A stretch of 64,000 bases of DNA from Labrys okinawensis (GTDB taxonomy: Bacteria; Pseudomonadota; Alphaproteobacteria; Rhizobiales; Labraceae): NCBI RefSeq assembly GCF_002982075.1, contig NZ_PUEJ01000009.1, positions 124,001-188,000 on the forward strand, given 5' to 3'. This document shows positions 8,500-16,577 of the stretch, piece by piece. The position numbers were made by a program, and so were the translations under genes. Each line of letters opens with the position of its first letter. The first letter of the stretch is position 1. Below the pieces are notes generated by a model. That model had not been told where the DNA came from and did no database searches. It saw only the letters and a program-made list of their open reading frames with translations.

Positions 8500-8534
8500 A
8501 GAGGCGTTAAGTTAGAGCGAATGAGGCGCGACAA

Positions 8535-8559
8535 TACCCTCCCCATCGAGGGAAGGGTA
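8535..8559. repeat. TACCCTCCCC-type hairpin
   Basis: A near-perfect 25-bp hairpin (TACCCTCCCC-ATCG-AGGGAAGGGTA) downstream of RIME-like copy a, in the 419-bp region between the divergent otnK and EamA transporter genes. It belongs to the same class as 2209-2233 and 16578-16740. Apart from these repeats I see no gene in 8305-8723. Confidence 0.65.
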
Positions 8560-8723
8560 AAGAACCAGTGCCTAGCAAAACAACCCTGTGCCTATGGAAA
8601 AGTCGTCCGCGCTTCCGGGAGTCTCATTTCCGGCTCGGATCAGCCAGAAATGTCGCGTTTGGACCATTCGATGTTCGCATTCCCGGCATTGTGGATGTCC
8701 TTCCTCCTGGTTGCGTCCTCGTC

Positions 8724-9632
8724 ATGTCTTCCCGCGGCTCCCACCTGTTCGGTGCGTTCCTCGCCCTTGCGGCCGGGACGGTGTTTTCGTTCGGCAGCAT
8801 CACCATTCGTGAGTCGCCGCATCTGGACGCCGTTCAATATCTGATGTGGCGCAGCTTCGGCCTGCTGCCGCTCGTCGTCGGCGTGGCGCTGTTGCAGGGC
8901 AAGTCGCCGCTACGCCAGATGATCTCGGGTGGCTGGCTGGGCCTGGGCGGGGCGCTGTGCATGACGGTGATGGCGGATCTCTTCATCTTCGCCATGAAGA
9001 CGACCACCATAGCCAATGCATTGCTGTTTTCGAGCGCGGCGCCGCTGATCGGCGCCATATTGGCCCGCCTGATCCTGAAGGAGCGCATCCTCGTCGCCAC
9101 CTGGTGCGGCATTGCGGTCGGAATCGCCGGCCTGCTGATCATGACCTGGGGGGAACTGGGCAGCGGCAATGCCATCGGCAATCTCGCCGCCTTCGGCGTG
9201 GGCTTTGCCTACGGCCTCTATTCCATCATTGCCCGGCTTGGGCGGGACAGGGACATGTCGGGTGTGGTGATGGGCTGGGCGGTGCTGACCATCATCACCT
9301 GCGGCGCCTTCATGGCGCTGAGGGGCATCACCATCGCCACGCCGATGCTGGAAAACACCTATGCCATGATCCATGGTGCCGTCTTCATCGGCGGCGGCAT
9401 GTATCTGCTCAATGCGGCGGCCCGGCATGTCGGGGCCGGGCAGCTTACCCTGCTGGCCCAGACCGAGATGATCCTCGGCCCGGTCTGGGTCTATCTCTTC
9501 TTCGGCGAGGTGCCGCGCCTGACCACCGTCCTGGGGGGCGCGGTGCTGCTCGTCGGTGTGCTCGTCGCAGCCCTCGGGCGCAGCTTCGCCCGCGAGGAGG
9601 AGCCGGAGGTGGCGGCGCGCGCCTCGGTGTGA
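8724..9632 (+). CDS. EamA-family (DMT) inner-membrane transporter
   Basis: 302-residue drug/metabolite transporter superfamily protein with about ten hydrophobic segments and the two-fold EamA repeat. The family features are visible as PLIGAILARLILKER in the first half and a matching GPVWVYLFFGEVPRLTTVLGGAVLL in the second. The substrate is unknown. The frame extends upstream to 8568, but those residues are not hydrophobic or family-like, so I start at ATG 8724 (MSSRGSHLFGAFLALAAG). It faces a second EamA transporter with 19 bp between the stops. Confidence 0.8.
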   Translation: MSSRGSHLFGAFLALAAGTVFSFGSITIRESPHLDAVQYLMWRSFGLLPLVVGVALLQGKSPLRQMISGGWLGLGGALCMTVMADLFIFAMKTTTIANALLFSSAAPLIGAILARLILKERILVATWCGIAVGIAGLLIMTWGELGSGNAIGNLAAFGVGFAYGLYSIIARLGRDRDMSGVVMGWAVLTIITCGAFMALRGITIATPMLENTYAMIHGAVFIGGGMYLLNAAARHVGAGQLTLLAQTEMILGPVWVYLFFGEVPRLTTVLGGAVLLVGVLVAALGRSFAREEEPEVAARASV

Positions 9633-9651
9633 CCGGCAGGACCGTACGGGC

Positions 9652-10539
9652 TCAGGCCGACTTCAGGCGCCAGCCACCGAGAATGTGCCAGATCACGGCC
9701 GAGAGCACGATGGCGCCGCCGATGAGGGCGGCCGGGCCCGGATCCTCGGCGAAGATCAGATAGACCCAAAGCGGCGCCAGCACCACGTCGAGCGTGGAGA
9801 TCAGGCCGGATTCGGCGGCGGGAATCCGGCGTGCCCCGGCCAGGAACATGAAGAAGGCCAGGGGAATCGAGGTGAACGCGAACAGCGTCAGCACCACCCA
9901 GTCCTGCGCCGTGGCGGTGCCGGGCGAGGCGAAGGGCAGGCCCACCAGCGCCGTGAACAGGCAGCAGAACAAATTGACCGGCAGCATTTCCAGCCCCGGC
10001 CGGGCCCGCGCCACCACCGCCACGACGGCAAAGGAGGCTGCCATGCCGAGGGCCATGGCGTCGCCGAAGAGGTGGCCGGAGCCGAAGGAGCCGCCCACCA
10101 TCACGATGACGCCGACGAGTGCGCCGCCGGACGCGATCAGCGTACGCCGGGAGACCCTTTCGCGCATGATCAGCCAGGCGAGGCCCGCCGCCAGGAAGGG
10201 CGTGGTGGCATAGATCACCGATACGTTGGCGATGGTGGTGTGGTAGAGCGCGCCGACATAGAACAGCATCGACAGCGAGGCGCAGGCCGCGATGACGAGG
10301 CCGAACCAGCCGATCGAGCGGATCGCAGCCAGGCTGTCGGCGCGATGCACATAGACGAGACCGACCGCCATGTAGATCCCGCCGATCGCCGCGCGCAGCG
10401 ACACGGTCGTCCAGGCATCCACCGTGAGCATGCGGGCGAAGATGCCGCTGATGCTCCAGGCGACGGCGGAGGCGAGGACGAGAAAAACACCGAGCCGATG
10501 AACGGAACGGGCGTCGGGCGAGGCGGTGATGGCGGACAT
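9652..10539 (-). CDS. EamA-family (DMT) inner-membrane transporter
   Basis: 295-residue paralogue-type DMT transporter, convergent with the one at 8724. It begins SVHRLGVFLVLASAVAWSISGIFAR and shows ten hydrophobic segments in two EamA repeats, the first ending PFLAAGLAWLIMRERVSRR and the second DVVLAPLWVYLIFAEDPG. Substrate unknown; typical roles are metabolite or amino-acid export. I chose ATG 10539 over 10572, because the extra residues are not conserved in style. No regulator is linked directly. Confidence 0.8.
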   Translation of the reverse strand: MSAITASPDARSVHRLGVFLVLASAVAWSISGIFARMLTVDAWTTVSLRAAIGGIYMAVGLVYVHRADSLAAIRSIGWFGLVIAACASLSMLFYVGALYHTTIANVSVIYATTPFLAAGLAWLIMRERVSRRTLIASGGALVGVIVMVGGSFGSGHLFGDAMALGMAASFAVVAVVARARPGLEMLPVNLFCCLFTALVGLPFASPGTATAQDWVVLTLFAFTSIPLAFFMFLAGARRIPAAESGLISTLDVVLAPLWVYLIFAEDPGPAALIGGAIVLSAVIWHILGGWRLKSA

Positions 10540-10883
10540 CGGAGAACCGGAGGGTGGGAGGACGCAACTCACATGATTTTCAGCGGCACTCCCAACGGGC
10601 CGATGAAGGTGTGGTCAACCGCAATCTCCCTGTTTCCGATGCTTCGTTCAAGAGAGGAAAGCTATCTTGAACGACAAGAAGAACTTGATGGCGGCGGCGA
10701 CACTCAGGCTGTTCTCCCTCTGCCTCGGCATTCTCCGACCGAGCTCCACGCGATTACGACATTGACAACTTCACCTATCCGATGGAGCGGCCGCAATCAC
10801 TCGGGAGGCCATCCCGGACGCGGCGCAGCACTTCGCGCCGCGCACGGAATGACGCTCACTGGTCTTCGCGGATCATTGGTGGC
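10540..10883. other. Intergenic region without a supported gene
   Basis: 344 bp between the minus-strand transporter start and the SRPBCC stop. A TTG at 10667 with an upstream AGGAAAG could open a 32-residue peptide, but nothing else supports it. Stretches resemble decayed coding sequence (a DYDIDNFTYPMERP run in one frame), but I cannot assign a parent gene. No repeat family member was recognised. Confidence 0.5.
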
Positions 10884-11411
10884 TCAGCTCGCGCTCATCT
10901 TGCTCTCGTAATCGGCCTCGAGCCGGGTGTGCAGGCCCCAGAAGCTCGGCGGCGCGTGTCCGCCGAGGCGGGCGGCGAGAATGTCGAGATGGGTATGCCA
11001 GCCGGCGGCGACGCTGATCAGTTCGTCGCGCGTGAGGAGACGGCTATGGGTGATGGTGATATGGGTGCGCCCGAGTTCCGGCTTGAGGTCGATGCGCACC
11101 TGGGAGCCGTCCCCCCAGGCATATTCGATCAAAGTCGGCGGTTCGCAGGCGATCACCCGTCCGTGCATCTCGACGGTGCCGTTCAGATGCACATATTTGG
11201 GCGGCGGCGGGTCGTCGGGTGAGGAGAGGTCGCCATTGCGGAAGACATGGTTGACCCGTCCGCCGGGCTGCAACTCCATCTCCCCGCCGGCCAGCCATTG
11301 CTGGCGCTTGTCGGCTTCGGTCAGGAAGGCCCAGACGCGTTCGATCTGTCCGGAAAGAACGCGTTCGATCCGCACGGTCTCGGTGTCGATGATCACGCCG
11401 TAGTCGGACAT
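10884..11411 (-). CDS. SRPBCC (AHSA1-type START fold) protein
   Basis: 175-residue SRPBCC/Activator-of-Hsp90-like protein. The IERVLSGQIERVWAFLTEADKRQQWLAGG start and the GGRVNHVFRNGD and LIEYAWGDGSQVRIDLKPELGRTHITITH segments are typical of AHSA1 domains. These form a helix-grip pocket for hydrophobic ligands; no reaction is predicted. It lies downstream of an ArsR gene on the same strand, separated by a RIME-like element. ArsR plus SRPBCC is a recurrent bacterial pair, and a second such pair occurs at 47268-48070. Confidence 0.82.
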   Translation of the reverse strand: MSDYGVIIDTETVRIERVLSGQIERVWAFLTEADKRQQWLAGGEMELQPGGRVNHVFRNGDLSSPDDPPPPKYVHLNGTVEMHGRVIACEPPTLIEYAWGDGSQVRIDLKPELGRTHITITHSRLLTRDELISVAAGWHTHLDILAARLGGHAPPSFWGLHTRLEADYESKMSAS

Positions 11412-11422
11412 GGTTCAGCTCC

Positions 11423-11519
11423 CTAGAGTAAAGCGCGTTCATGAACGCTTGTTTTCTTTGACGCTTTGTTTCCACGCGTCTTTGCGAATCTACGGATTCC
11501 GGCAAATCGCGAGACGCTT
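11423..11519 (+). repeat. RIME-like two-palindrome element, copy b
   Basis: A somewhat diverged copy (CTAGAGTAAAGCGCGTT ... TTTGCGAATC ... AAATCGCGAGACGCTT) inserted between the ArsR gene and its downstream SRPBCC gene. The operon-internal position means it would be transcribed and could fold in the mRNA between the two genes. Confidence 0.72.
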
Positions 11520-11524
11520 CAGTC

Positions 11525-11872
11525 TCAGCTCTCTTGAGGATTGGCGATCGCATCCGCGATCAGCAAGGCATCAAGCGTATCGAGCCGCTGATTCCAGAGT
11601 TTTTCGTAGAAGCGCATCCATTCCAGGCCGGCATGCAGGGGGCGCGGGTTCAGCCGGCAGGTGTGGGTGCGTCCTTCTACACGGCGCTCCACCAGGCCGG
11701 CCTTCTCCAGTACCTTGATATGCTTGGAGGCGGCGGCCAGCGAGATGGCAAAGGGATGGGCGAGTTCGCCCACCTTGCGGGGCTCGGCGGCGAGGCTGCG
11801 CAGCATGGCCCGCCTGGTCGGATCGGCCAGGGCATGAAAGACGGCGTCGAGAGGATCCTGATATTCAACCAT
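11525..11872 (-). CDS. ArsR-family transcriptional regulator
   Basis: 115-residue winged-helix repressor-type protein: DPLDAVFHALADPTRRAMLRSL is the family start, and SLAAASKHIKVLEKAGLVERRVEGR is the recognition helix and wing. There is no CxC metal motif, so it belongs to the ArsR group that pairs with SRPBCC genes rather than to metal sensors. The ATG at 11872 lies inside a perfect palindrome (11861-11884), which points to autoregulation. A longer start at 11908 would run through the operator region and is less likely. Confidence 0.85.
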   Translation of the reverse strand: MVEYQDPLDAVFHALADPTRRAMLRSLAAEPRKVGELAHPFAISLAAASKHIKVLEKAGLVERRVEGRTHTCRLNPRPLHAGLEWMRFYEKLWNQRLDTLDALLIADAIANPQES

Positions 11873-11884
11873 GTGGTTGAATAT
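11861..11884. promoter_or_regulatory. Palindromic operator over the arsR start
   Basis: ATATTCAACCA-TG-TGGTTGAATAT, perfect 11-bp arms, covering the ArsR start codon. The same TCAACCA-N2-TGGTTGA core occurs 20 bp further upstream. Such a site would let the ArsR protein block its own translation start region or promoter. Confidence 0.75.
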
Positions 11885-11903
11885 CAGCCTTAGTCGGGCA
11901 ACT

Positions 11904-11921
11904 GTCAACCAGATGGTTGAC
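11904..11921. promoter_or_regulatory. Second palindromic operator upstream of arsR
   Basis: GTCAACCA-GA-TGGTTGAC, perfect 8-bp arms, sharing the TCAACCA/TGGTTGA half-sites with the operator at 11861-11884. The centres are 40 bp apart (about four helical turns), which fits cooperative binding of two dimers on one face. It could also touch the promoter of the divergent carnitine dehydrogenase gene. Confidence 0.75.
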
Positions 11922-12106
11922 TATGGTATCGAACGCGATTTCGAAATTGCGTCCGATGCTCCCGGTTTGCTGTTGCCCGAATGCCGGTGTCCGCTTTCGG
12001 ACGAGGTTCCATCTTTCCGTCGCGTTCGGCACCTGCGATGTCGCGCCATGCAAAGGCGTTTCCGGCAAGGCCTTGTCTATTCGCCACCAGCAAGAGGGAG
12101 AACTCC

Positions 12107-13084
12107 ATGGCCGCAGCAGCCAAGACGTCCGCAATCAAGACATTTGCAATCGTCGGTACCGGCGTCATCGGTGCCGGCTGGGCGGCCCGGGCGCTCGCGC
12201 ACGGCCTGGATGTCGTCGCCTACGATCCGGCGCCGGGCGCCGAGGAAAAGCTGCGCGCGGCCATCGACAATGCCTGGCCCGCCCTGGAGAAGCAGGGGCT
12301 CGCCGCCGGAGCGGACCGCAAGCGCCTCAGCTATGCCGGCTCGATCGCCGAAGCGGTGGCGGAGGCGGATTTCATCCAGGAGAACGCGCCGGAGCGCGAA
12401 GAACTCAAGCAGAACCTGCTGGCCGAGATCGATGCCGCCGCCAAGCCCGGCGCCATCATCGGCTCCTCCACCTCGGGCCTGCTGCCGAGCCGGCTGCAGG
12501 CCAAGATGGCCGACCCGGCCCGGCTGGTGGTGGGTCATCCCTTCAATCCGGTCTATCTCCTGCCCTTGGTGGAAGTGCTCGGCGGCGAGAAGACGTCGGC
12601 GGAGACGGTCGAGGCCGCCAAGGCTTTCTACACCGCGATCGGCATGCGCCCTTTGCATGTCAGGGTGGAGATCGAAGGCTTCATCGCGGACCGGCTGATG
12701 GAGGCGCTCTGGCGCGAGGCGCTCTGGCTGGTCAATGACGGGGTCGCCACCACCGAGGAGGTCGATGCGGCCGTGGTCTATGGCTGCGGCCTGCGCTGGT
12801 CGCTGATGGGCACCTTCCTCACTTTCCATCTCGCCGGCGGCGAGGGCGGCATGCGTCACATGCTGCACCAGTTCGGCCCGGCCCTGAAGCTGCCCTGGAC
12901 CAAGCTGGTCGCTCCGGAACTCACGGAGGAACTGATCGACCGTGTCGCCGATGGCTGCGAGCACCAGGCTGCCGGCCGCTCGATCAAGGCGCTGGAGCGC
13001 CGCCGCGACGACTTCCTGATCGAGGTGATGGCGCTGGCCAGGAAGTACTGGCCGGAGGCCGAGGGGCTGGAGGGGCGGATTTGA
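12107..13084 (+). CDS. L-carnitine dehydrogenase (3-hydroxyacyl-CoA dehydrogenase family)
   Basis: 325-residue NAD-dependent dehydrogenase. The FAIVGTGVIGAGWAARALAHG start is the Rossmann nucleotide loop, GSSTSGLLPS and VGHPFNPVYLLPLVEV are the catalytic region of the 3-hydroxyacyl-CoA dehydrogenase fold, and the C-terminal half is helical. The segment composition and the following hot-dog thioesterase fit carnitine 3-dehydrogenase, which oxidises L-carnitine to 3-dehydrocarnitine on the way to glycine betaine. ATG 12107 has an AGAGGGAG ribosome site. Some rhizobia carry this enzyme fused to the thioesterase. Another 3-hydroxy-acid substrate is possible. Confidence 0.8.
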   Translation: MAAAAKTSAIKTFAIVGTGVIGAGWAARALAHGLDVVAYDPAPGAEEKLRAAIDNAWPALEKQGLAAGADRKRLSYAGSIAEAVAEADFIQENAPEREELKQNLLAEIDAAAKPGAIIGSSTSGLLPSRLQAKMADPARLVVGHPFNPVYLLPLVEVLGGEKTSAETVEAAKAFYTAIGMRPLHVRVEIEGFIADRLMEALWREALWLVNDGVATTEEVDAAVVYGCGLRWSLMGTFLTFHLAGGEGGMRHMLHQFGPALKLPWTKLVAPELTEELIDRVADGCEHQAAGRSIKALERRRDDFLIEVMALARKYWPEAEGLEGRI

Positions 13085-13088
13085 GTTT

Positions 13089-13170
13089 CCGGGTGCGCGG
13101 ACGTCTCGTCCGCTCTTGGAAGCGGAAAGCTGGTTAGCAGTAAGAGCGGACGAGACATCCGCGCACCCGG
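13089..13170. repeat. Double palindrome with GCGGACG cores
   Basis: Arms 13089-13117 and 13142-13170 form a 29-bp inverted repeat with one or two mismatches, and each arm is itself a palindrome around GCGGACG-TCTC-GTCCGC. It lies between the carnitine dehydrogenase stop and its thioesterase partner. Related structures are at 13667-13778, 33074-33099, 51732-51840, 57336-57364 and 61342-61418. Confidence 0.78.
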
Positions 13171-13178
13171 AGACAGTC

Positions 13179-13643
13179 ATGCACCTTCTCGACGAAACCG
13201 TTCGCCCGGAATGGATCGACTATAACGGCCATCTCTATGACGGTTACTACGCGGTGATCTTCGCCAAGGCCGTGGACGAGTTCCTTCCACGCGTCGGCCT
13301 GACGCCGGCGGTGCGCGAGACGACGCGCCACACCATCTACACCATGGAGACCCATGTCCGCTTCCTGTGGGAGGTCAAGCTCGGCACGCCCGTCTCGGTG
13401 ACCTGCCAGGTGTTGGACCTCGACGCCAAGCGCGTCCGCATCTTCCTCAGCATGTACGACAAGGTGCGCAACCTCGTGGTGGCGACCTCCGAGCAGCTCC
13501 TGATGTCGATCGACCAGACCGATCAGCCCCATGCGGCGTCCTGGCTGCCGCAGAGCGCGGCGATCCTGGAGGCCCTGCTGAAGGAACATGCCAACCTGCC
13601 GACGCCGAAGGATGCCGGGCGCAGCATCGCGATCAAGCGGTAA
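13179..13643 (+). CDS. Hot-dog fold acyl-CoA thioesterase, probable betainyl-CoA thioesterase
   Basis: 154-residue thioesterase of the 4-hydroxybenzoyl-CoA type: VRPEWIDYNGHLYDGYYAVIFAKAVDEF contains the D-x-N-G-H/L catalytic turn, followed by TRHTIYTMETHVRFLWEVKLGTPV. In carnitine degradation this partner is thought to release glycine betaine from betainyl-CoA. The ATG at 13179 has a GGAGA ribosome site just after the palindromic repeat. Linkage to carnitine dehydrogenase supports the role, but the substrate is inferred. Confidence 0.78.
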   Translation: MHLLDETVRPEWIDYNGHLYDGYYAVIFAKAVDEFLPRVGLTPAVRETTRHTIYTMETHVRFLWEVKLGTPVSVTCQVLDLDAKRVRIFLSMYDKVRNLVVATSEQLLMSIDQTDQPHAASWLPQSAAILEALLKEHANLPTPKDAGRSIAIKR

Positions 13644-13666
13644 GCGACGGGACTGCTCTTGAAGTC

Positions 13667-13778
13667 AAGAGGCGGACGAGACGTCCGCGGTCCCAGCCGC
13701 GCTGTTTCCTGCCCGACCTCGGTAAGGTTCGTGCTGGAATCGCCCAGGCTGGGACTGCGGACATCTTGTCCGCCTCTT
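13667..13778. repeat. Double palindrome with GCGGACGAGACGTCCGC core
   Basis: Arms 13667-13698 and 13747-13778 match over about 32 bp in inverted orientation with few mismatches, and each arm folds on itself (AGAGGCGGACGAGACGTCCGC). It separates the convergent thioesterase and haem demethylase genes, where it may serve as a two-way terminator. Confidence 0.78.
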
Positions 13779-13805
13779 TCTGTCCTGTGAGCGCGGTGCT
13801 CTGCC

Positions 13806-14846
13806 TCAATCCGGCCAGCCGCCGGGGCTGGTCTCGGCGCCGTCGTCATACTTCGACAGCCACTCCACCGCCGTGTCGCGGAAACGGCTGAGGCCCTTGT
13901 AGTCGACCAGTTCGGGCGGCAAGGTCTGCAGCACGCGGTGCAGGCGCCGGCCCCATTTGGGCACGGTCACCAGTTCCTCCAGCTTGATCAGGTAGCAGCG
14001 GATCGGGAAGACGATGGCGTTGGAGCGCGGCAGGCGGAAGAAGCTCTGCAGCTCGACGCGCAGATGCAGCTTGTTGCCGATATTCTCCAGCGTCAGCGTG
14101 GTGCGGTCCTTGCCCCATTTGTGATAGTTCTCGGGCGAGGTATCGAGCCGCGGATTGACCGTCATCGTCCAGTTCAGCCGCCGCGTGGGCGAGCCCTGGC
14201 GCAGGTTCAGCATGAATTTGAGGGCGCGCTCGAACACGCCGAGCTGATGGGCCAGCGGCACCGGGCCATGCCATTCCATGAAGTTCATGCCGATGTCGAA
14301 ATCGAGCGACCAGTCGGCCTGGGTGGTGACGATGCCGGCATCCATCCACAGATTGCCGTCGCGCTGGTCGAGCAGGCAGAAATCGCCCTGGGCCTGGCGG
14401 GTGATATATTCCATCGGCCCATAGGGCAGGGTGGCGATGTCGCCGAAGGTGAAGCGGTCGTTGATATCAAGGGGACGGTTGATCCAGTGCCACTGGTCGC
14501 CGTTCCGCTCGAGCGTGAAATGCTCGGGATAGGAGGTCGACATGCTCTCCATCAGCAGTTCCAGCAGGTCCCAGCCCGCCAGCGTCATGTGCGGCAGGGA
14601 CTGGCAGCGCAGCGGGTCTTCCTTCAGCACCAGCGCCCGGTCGGCCATCTCGGAGGCGTAGTGCTCGTCGACGTCGATCGGATGCTCGAAGACCGAACCC
14701 TTCGGGCCTGCCGTATGCGGTTCGATATTGACCGCATACATGTAGGTGTCCTTGTCGAAGGGGAAGGGAAAGCGGCGGATCGCGGTTTCCGAATTGCGGA
14801 AGGTGAAGTCGTCGCGGAAGGTTTCCTGGCGGAATTGGATGCCCAT
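13806..14846 (-). CDS. dmmC: Haem-dependent oxidative N-demethylase alpha subunit (DUF3445, dimethylamine monooxygenase)
   Basis: 346-residue HODM alpha-subunit-like protein. In characterised systems this family binds haem in a PAS-like or helix-grip fold and removes a methyl group from dimethylamine, giving methylamine and formaldehyde with O2 and electrons from a reductase. RRFPFPFDKDTYMYAVNIEPH, HMTLAGWDLLELLMESM and LRVELQSFFRLPRSNAIVFPIRCYL are the family blocks. It follows the reductase and DmmA-like genes, as in known dmm sets. ATG 14846 has an AGGAGC ribosome site. The letter in dmmA/B/C follows operon order and should be treated as provisional; the function is well supported by context. 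Confidence 0.85.
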   Translation of the reverse strand: MGIQFRQETFRDDFTFRNSETAIRRFPFPFDKDTYMYAVNIEPHTAGPKGSVFEHPIDVDEHYASEMADRALVLKEDPLRCQSLPHMTLAGWDLLELLMESMSTSYPEHFTLERNGDQWHWINRPLDINDRFTFGDIATLPYGPMEYITRQAQGDFCLLDQRDGNLWMDAGIVTTQADWSLDFDIGMNFMEWHGPVPLAHQLGVFERALKFMLNLRQGSPTRRLNWTMTVNPRLDTSPENYHKWGKDRTTLTLENIGNKLHLRVELQSFFRLPRSNAIVFPIRCYLIKLEELVTVPKWGRRLHRVLQTLPPELVDYKGLSRFRDTAVEWLSKYDDGAETSPGGWPD

Positions 14847-14884
14847 GGTGAAGCTCCTGATCGTCGCAAAAAGTCGAACTCATC

Positions 14885-14970
14885 CGTCATTGCGAGCGCA
14901 GCGAAGCAATCCAGTCTTGTGTCGGGGGCACCGCCGGCCCCTGGATTGCTTCGCTGCGCTCGCAATGACG
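14885..14970. repeat. 30-bp perfect inverted repeat, family B copy 1
   Basis: CGTCATTGCGAGCGCAGCGA... at 14885-14914 is repeated as its exact reverse complement at 14941-14970, with a 26-bp spacer. The same arms recur at 41123-41209 and 60050-60136 with unrelated spacers. Here it sits inside the dmm operon, between the reductase and haem-subunit genes. Confidence 0.85.
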
Positions 14971-14974
14971 AGCA

Positions 14975-15940
14975 TTACAGATCCAACACCAGCTCCCGGC
15001 CCTCGAAGCGCGAGACGCAGGGCATGACCTTGGTGCCGGAGGCCTTGTCGGCTTCCGAGAGGTAATGGTCGTTGTGCAGGAGCGTGCCGTCGCAGGAGAG
15101 CACCCGCGTCTCGCATTGGCCGCAGGCGCCCCCGCGGCACAGATAGGGCGCGTCGACGCCGGCAGCCTCGATCGCCTCCAGCATGCTCTGGTGCGGCCCG
15201 ACCTGGGCCCGCTTGCCCGATTGGGCCAGGGTGATCTCGTAGGGCTTGCCGGAGGCCGGGGCGAGGAATTGCTCGTTGTGCAGGTTCTGCTCGGGCCAGC
15301 CTTCATTGCGGGCGGTGTCGAGCACCCATCTGATCATGCCGCCGGGCCCGCAGACATAAAGATGCGTACCGAGGGGCTGGCGGGCGAGCAGGTCGACCAA
15401 CGGGATCGCCTCGCCCTTGGCGTCGCGATAGATGTGGACCCGGCGGCCATAGCGCTCGGCCAGATGGGCGAGATAGGCGCCGTGCTCGTCCGAGCGCACG
15501 GCGTAATGCAGCTCGAAGGGGCGGTCCTCGTCGGAAAGCTGCGCCATCATCGCCATGAAGGGCGTGATGCCGATGCCGCCGGCAAAGAGCAGGTGCTTCT
15601 TGGCGCGCTGGTCCGGCGGGAAGAGATTGACCGGATGGCTGATGCGGATGATGTCGCCGGGCCGGACCCTGCCGTGCAGGAAGAGCGAACCGCCGCGGCC
15701 ATTGTCGTCGCGCCTGACGCTGATGGTGTAGCAGGCCGTGTCGCCCGGGCGGCTCATCAGCGAATAGGGGTTGCGCCTGAGCGTGGCGCCGTCTTCCATC
15801 TCCACCACGACATGGGCGCCGCCCGAGAAATTGGGCAGGGGCGAGCCGTCGACGGGCTTGAAATGGAAGCGCTTGATCTCGGGCGTGACCTGGTGGATCT
15901 CGCTGACGCGCACCTCGATTTTCGGGGTCTTGTCACTCAT
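14975..15940 (-). CDS. dmmB: Dimethylamine demethylase reductase subunit (PDR/VanB-type, FMN and 2Fe-2S)
   Basis: 321-residue phthalate-dioxygenase-reductase-like flavoprotein that passes electrons from NAD(P)H to the haem subunit. RNPYSLMSRPGD near residue 70 is the flavin-binding motif, LLFAGGIGITPFMAMM and YVCGPGGMI are the pyridine-nucleotide domain, and PYLCRGGACGQCETRVLSCDG is the C-terminal plant-type 2Fe-2S cysteine set. The ATG at 15940 has a GAGGAGG ribosome site and overlaps the upstream stop (ATGA), so the subunits are probably translationally coupled. Confidence 0.86.
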   Translation of the reverse strand: MSDKTPKIEVRVSEIHQVTPEIKRFHFKPVDGSPLPNFSGGAHVVVEMEDGATLRRNPYSLMSRPGDTACYTISVRRDDNGRGGSLFLHGRVRPGDIIRISHPVNLFPPDQRAKKHLLFAGGIGITPFMAMMAQLSDEDRPFELHYAVRSDEHGAYLAHLAERYGRRVHIYRDAKGEAIPLVDLLARQPLGTHLYVCGPGGMIRWVLDTARNEGWPEQNLHNEQFLAPASGKPYEITLAQSGKRAQVGPHQSMLEAIEAAGVDAPYLCRGGACGQCETRVLSCDGTLLHNDHYLSEADKASGTKVMPCVSRFEGRELVLDL

Positions 15941-16542
15941 GGAAAGGCCTCCTCGGTCGGCGGAACGACGCCGGGCTCTTCGGCGTCGATGCACACGCCC
16001 TGGAATGCGGCGATGCGGCGCGAATAATGGTCGCGCACCAGCAGGGTCAGGCCGCAATGGGCACATTTGACCGGCTGCGTGCGCACATGCTCGGTGATGC
16101 CCTTGCAATGCACGCATTGCACCCGGCGTTCCTGCGAGCCGCGATGCTCGGTCTGGATGGAGAGATGGTCGACGCCGGCTTCGATCGCAAGTTTCATGGC
16201 CTGGCCGATCAGTCCTTCCGTGCCGGCCAGATAGATCTGAGTGCCCATATGGGCGGTCGCCAGCGTCTGGGCCAGGCGCGGCAGGGCGGCGGCGATGCTC
16301 GGGCCCTCATAGTACATGTCGGGGCCGAGTGCCCTGAGCGCCTCGCCCAGATTCTTGGGAGCGGCTCCGCCGGGCACATAGATGATGTGGGCCCTGTCGA
16401 GGAAGGCGTTGTCGGCCGTCTTGGCCGCGTCGAGGATCGCCTGGCCACCCTCGGCATCCGCCACGAACAGGTGCCGCTTGGCGCCGGGGCGGATGGCAAG
16501 CGTGCCATAGACAGGACGGCTCTTGATGCCGGATACGAGCAT
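15937..16542 (-). CDS. dmmA: Dimethylamine monooxygenase DmmA-like subunit with C-terminal zinc ribbon
   Basis: 201-residue DmmA-family protein. The N-terminal part (residues 1-140) has an FVADAEGGQAIL and THMGTQIYLAGTEGLIGQAM pattern suggesting an oxidoreductase-like alpha/beta domain. The C-terminal part has CVHCKGITEHVRTQPVKCAHC, a four-cysteine zinc-ribbon-type motif near residues 142-162. It is the small subunit of the haem-dependent dimethylamine demethylase by position and family; its exact role in the complex is not known to me. It overlaps the reductase gene by four bases. Confidence 0.83.
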   Translation of the reverse strand: MLVSGIKSRPVYGTLAIRPGAKRHLFVADAEGGQAILDAAKTADNAFLDRAHIIYVPGGAAPKNLGEALRALGPDMYYEGPSIAAALPRLAQTLATAHMGTQIYLAGTEGLIGQAMKLAIEAGVDHLSIQTEHRGSQERRVQCVHCKGITEHVRTQPVKCAHCGLTLLVRDHYSRRIAAFQGVCIDAEEPGVVPPTEEAFP

Positions 16543-16577
16543 GGTTCTTGCAAGTCTCCCAAATGGTGGCGGTCCGG

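Noticed and set aside
10667..10765. Possible 32-residue leader peptide starting at a TTG
   Set aside because: A ribosome-site-like AGGAAAG is present, but there is no hairpin set, no codon bias for a regulatory amino acid and no downstream gene on the same strand.
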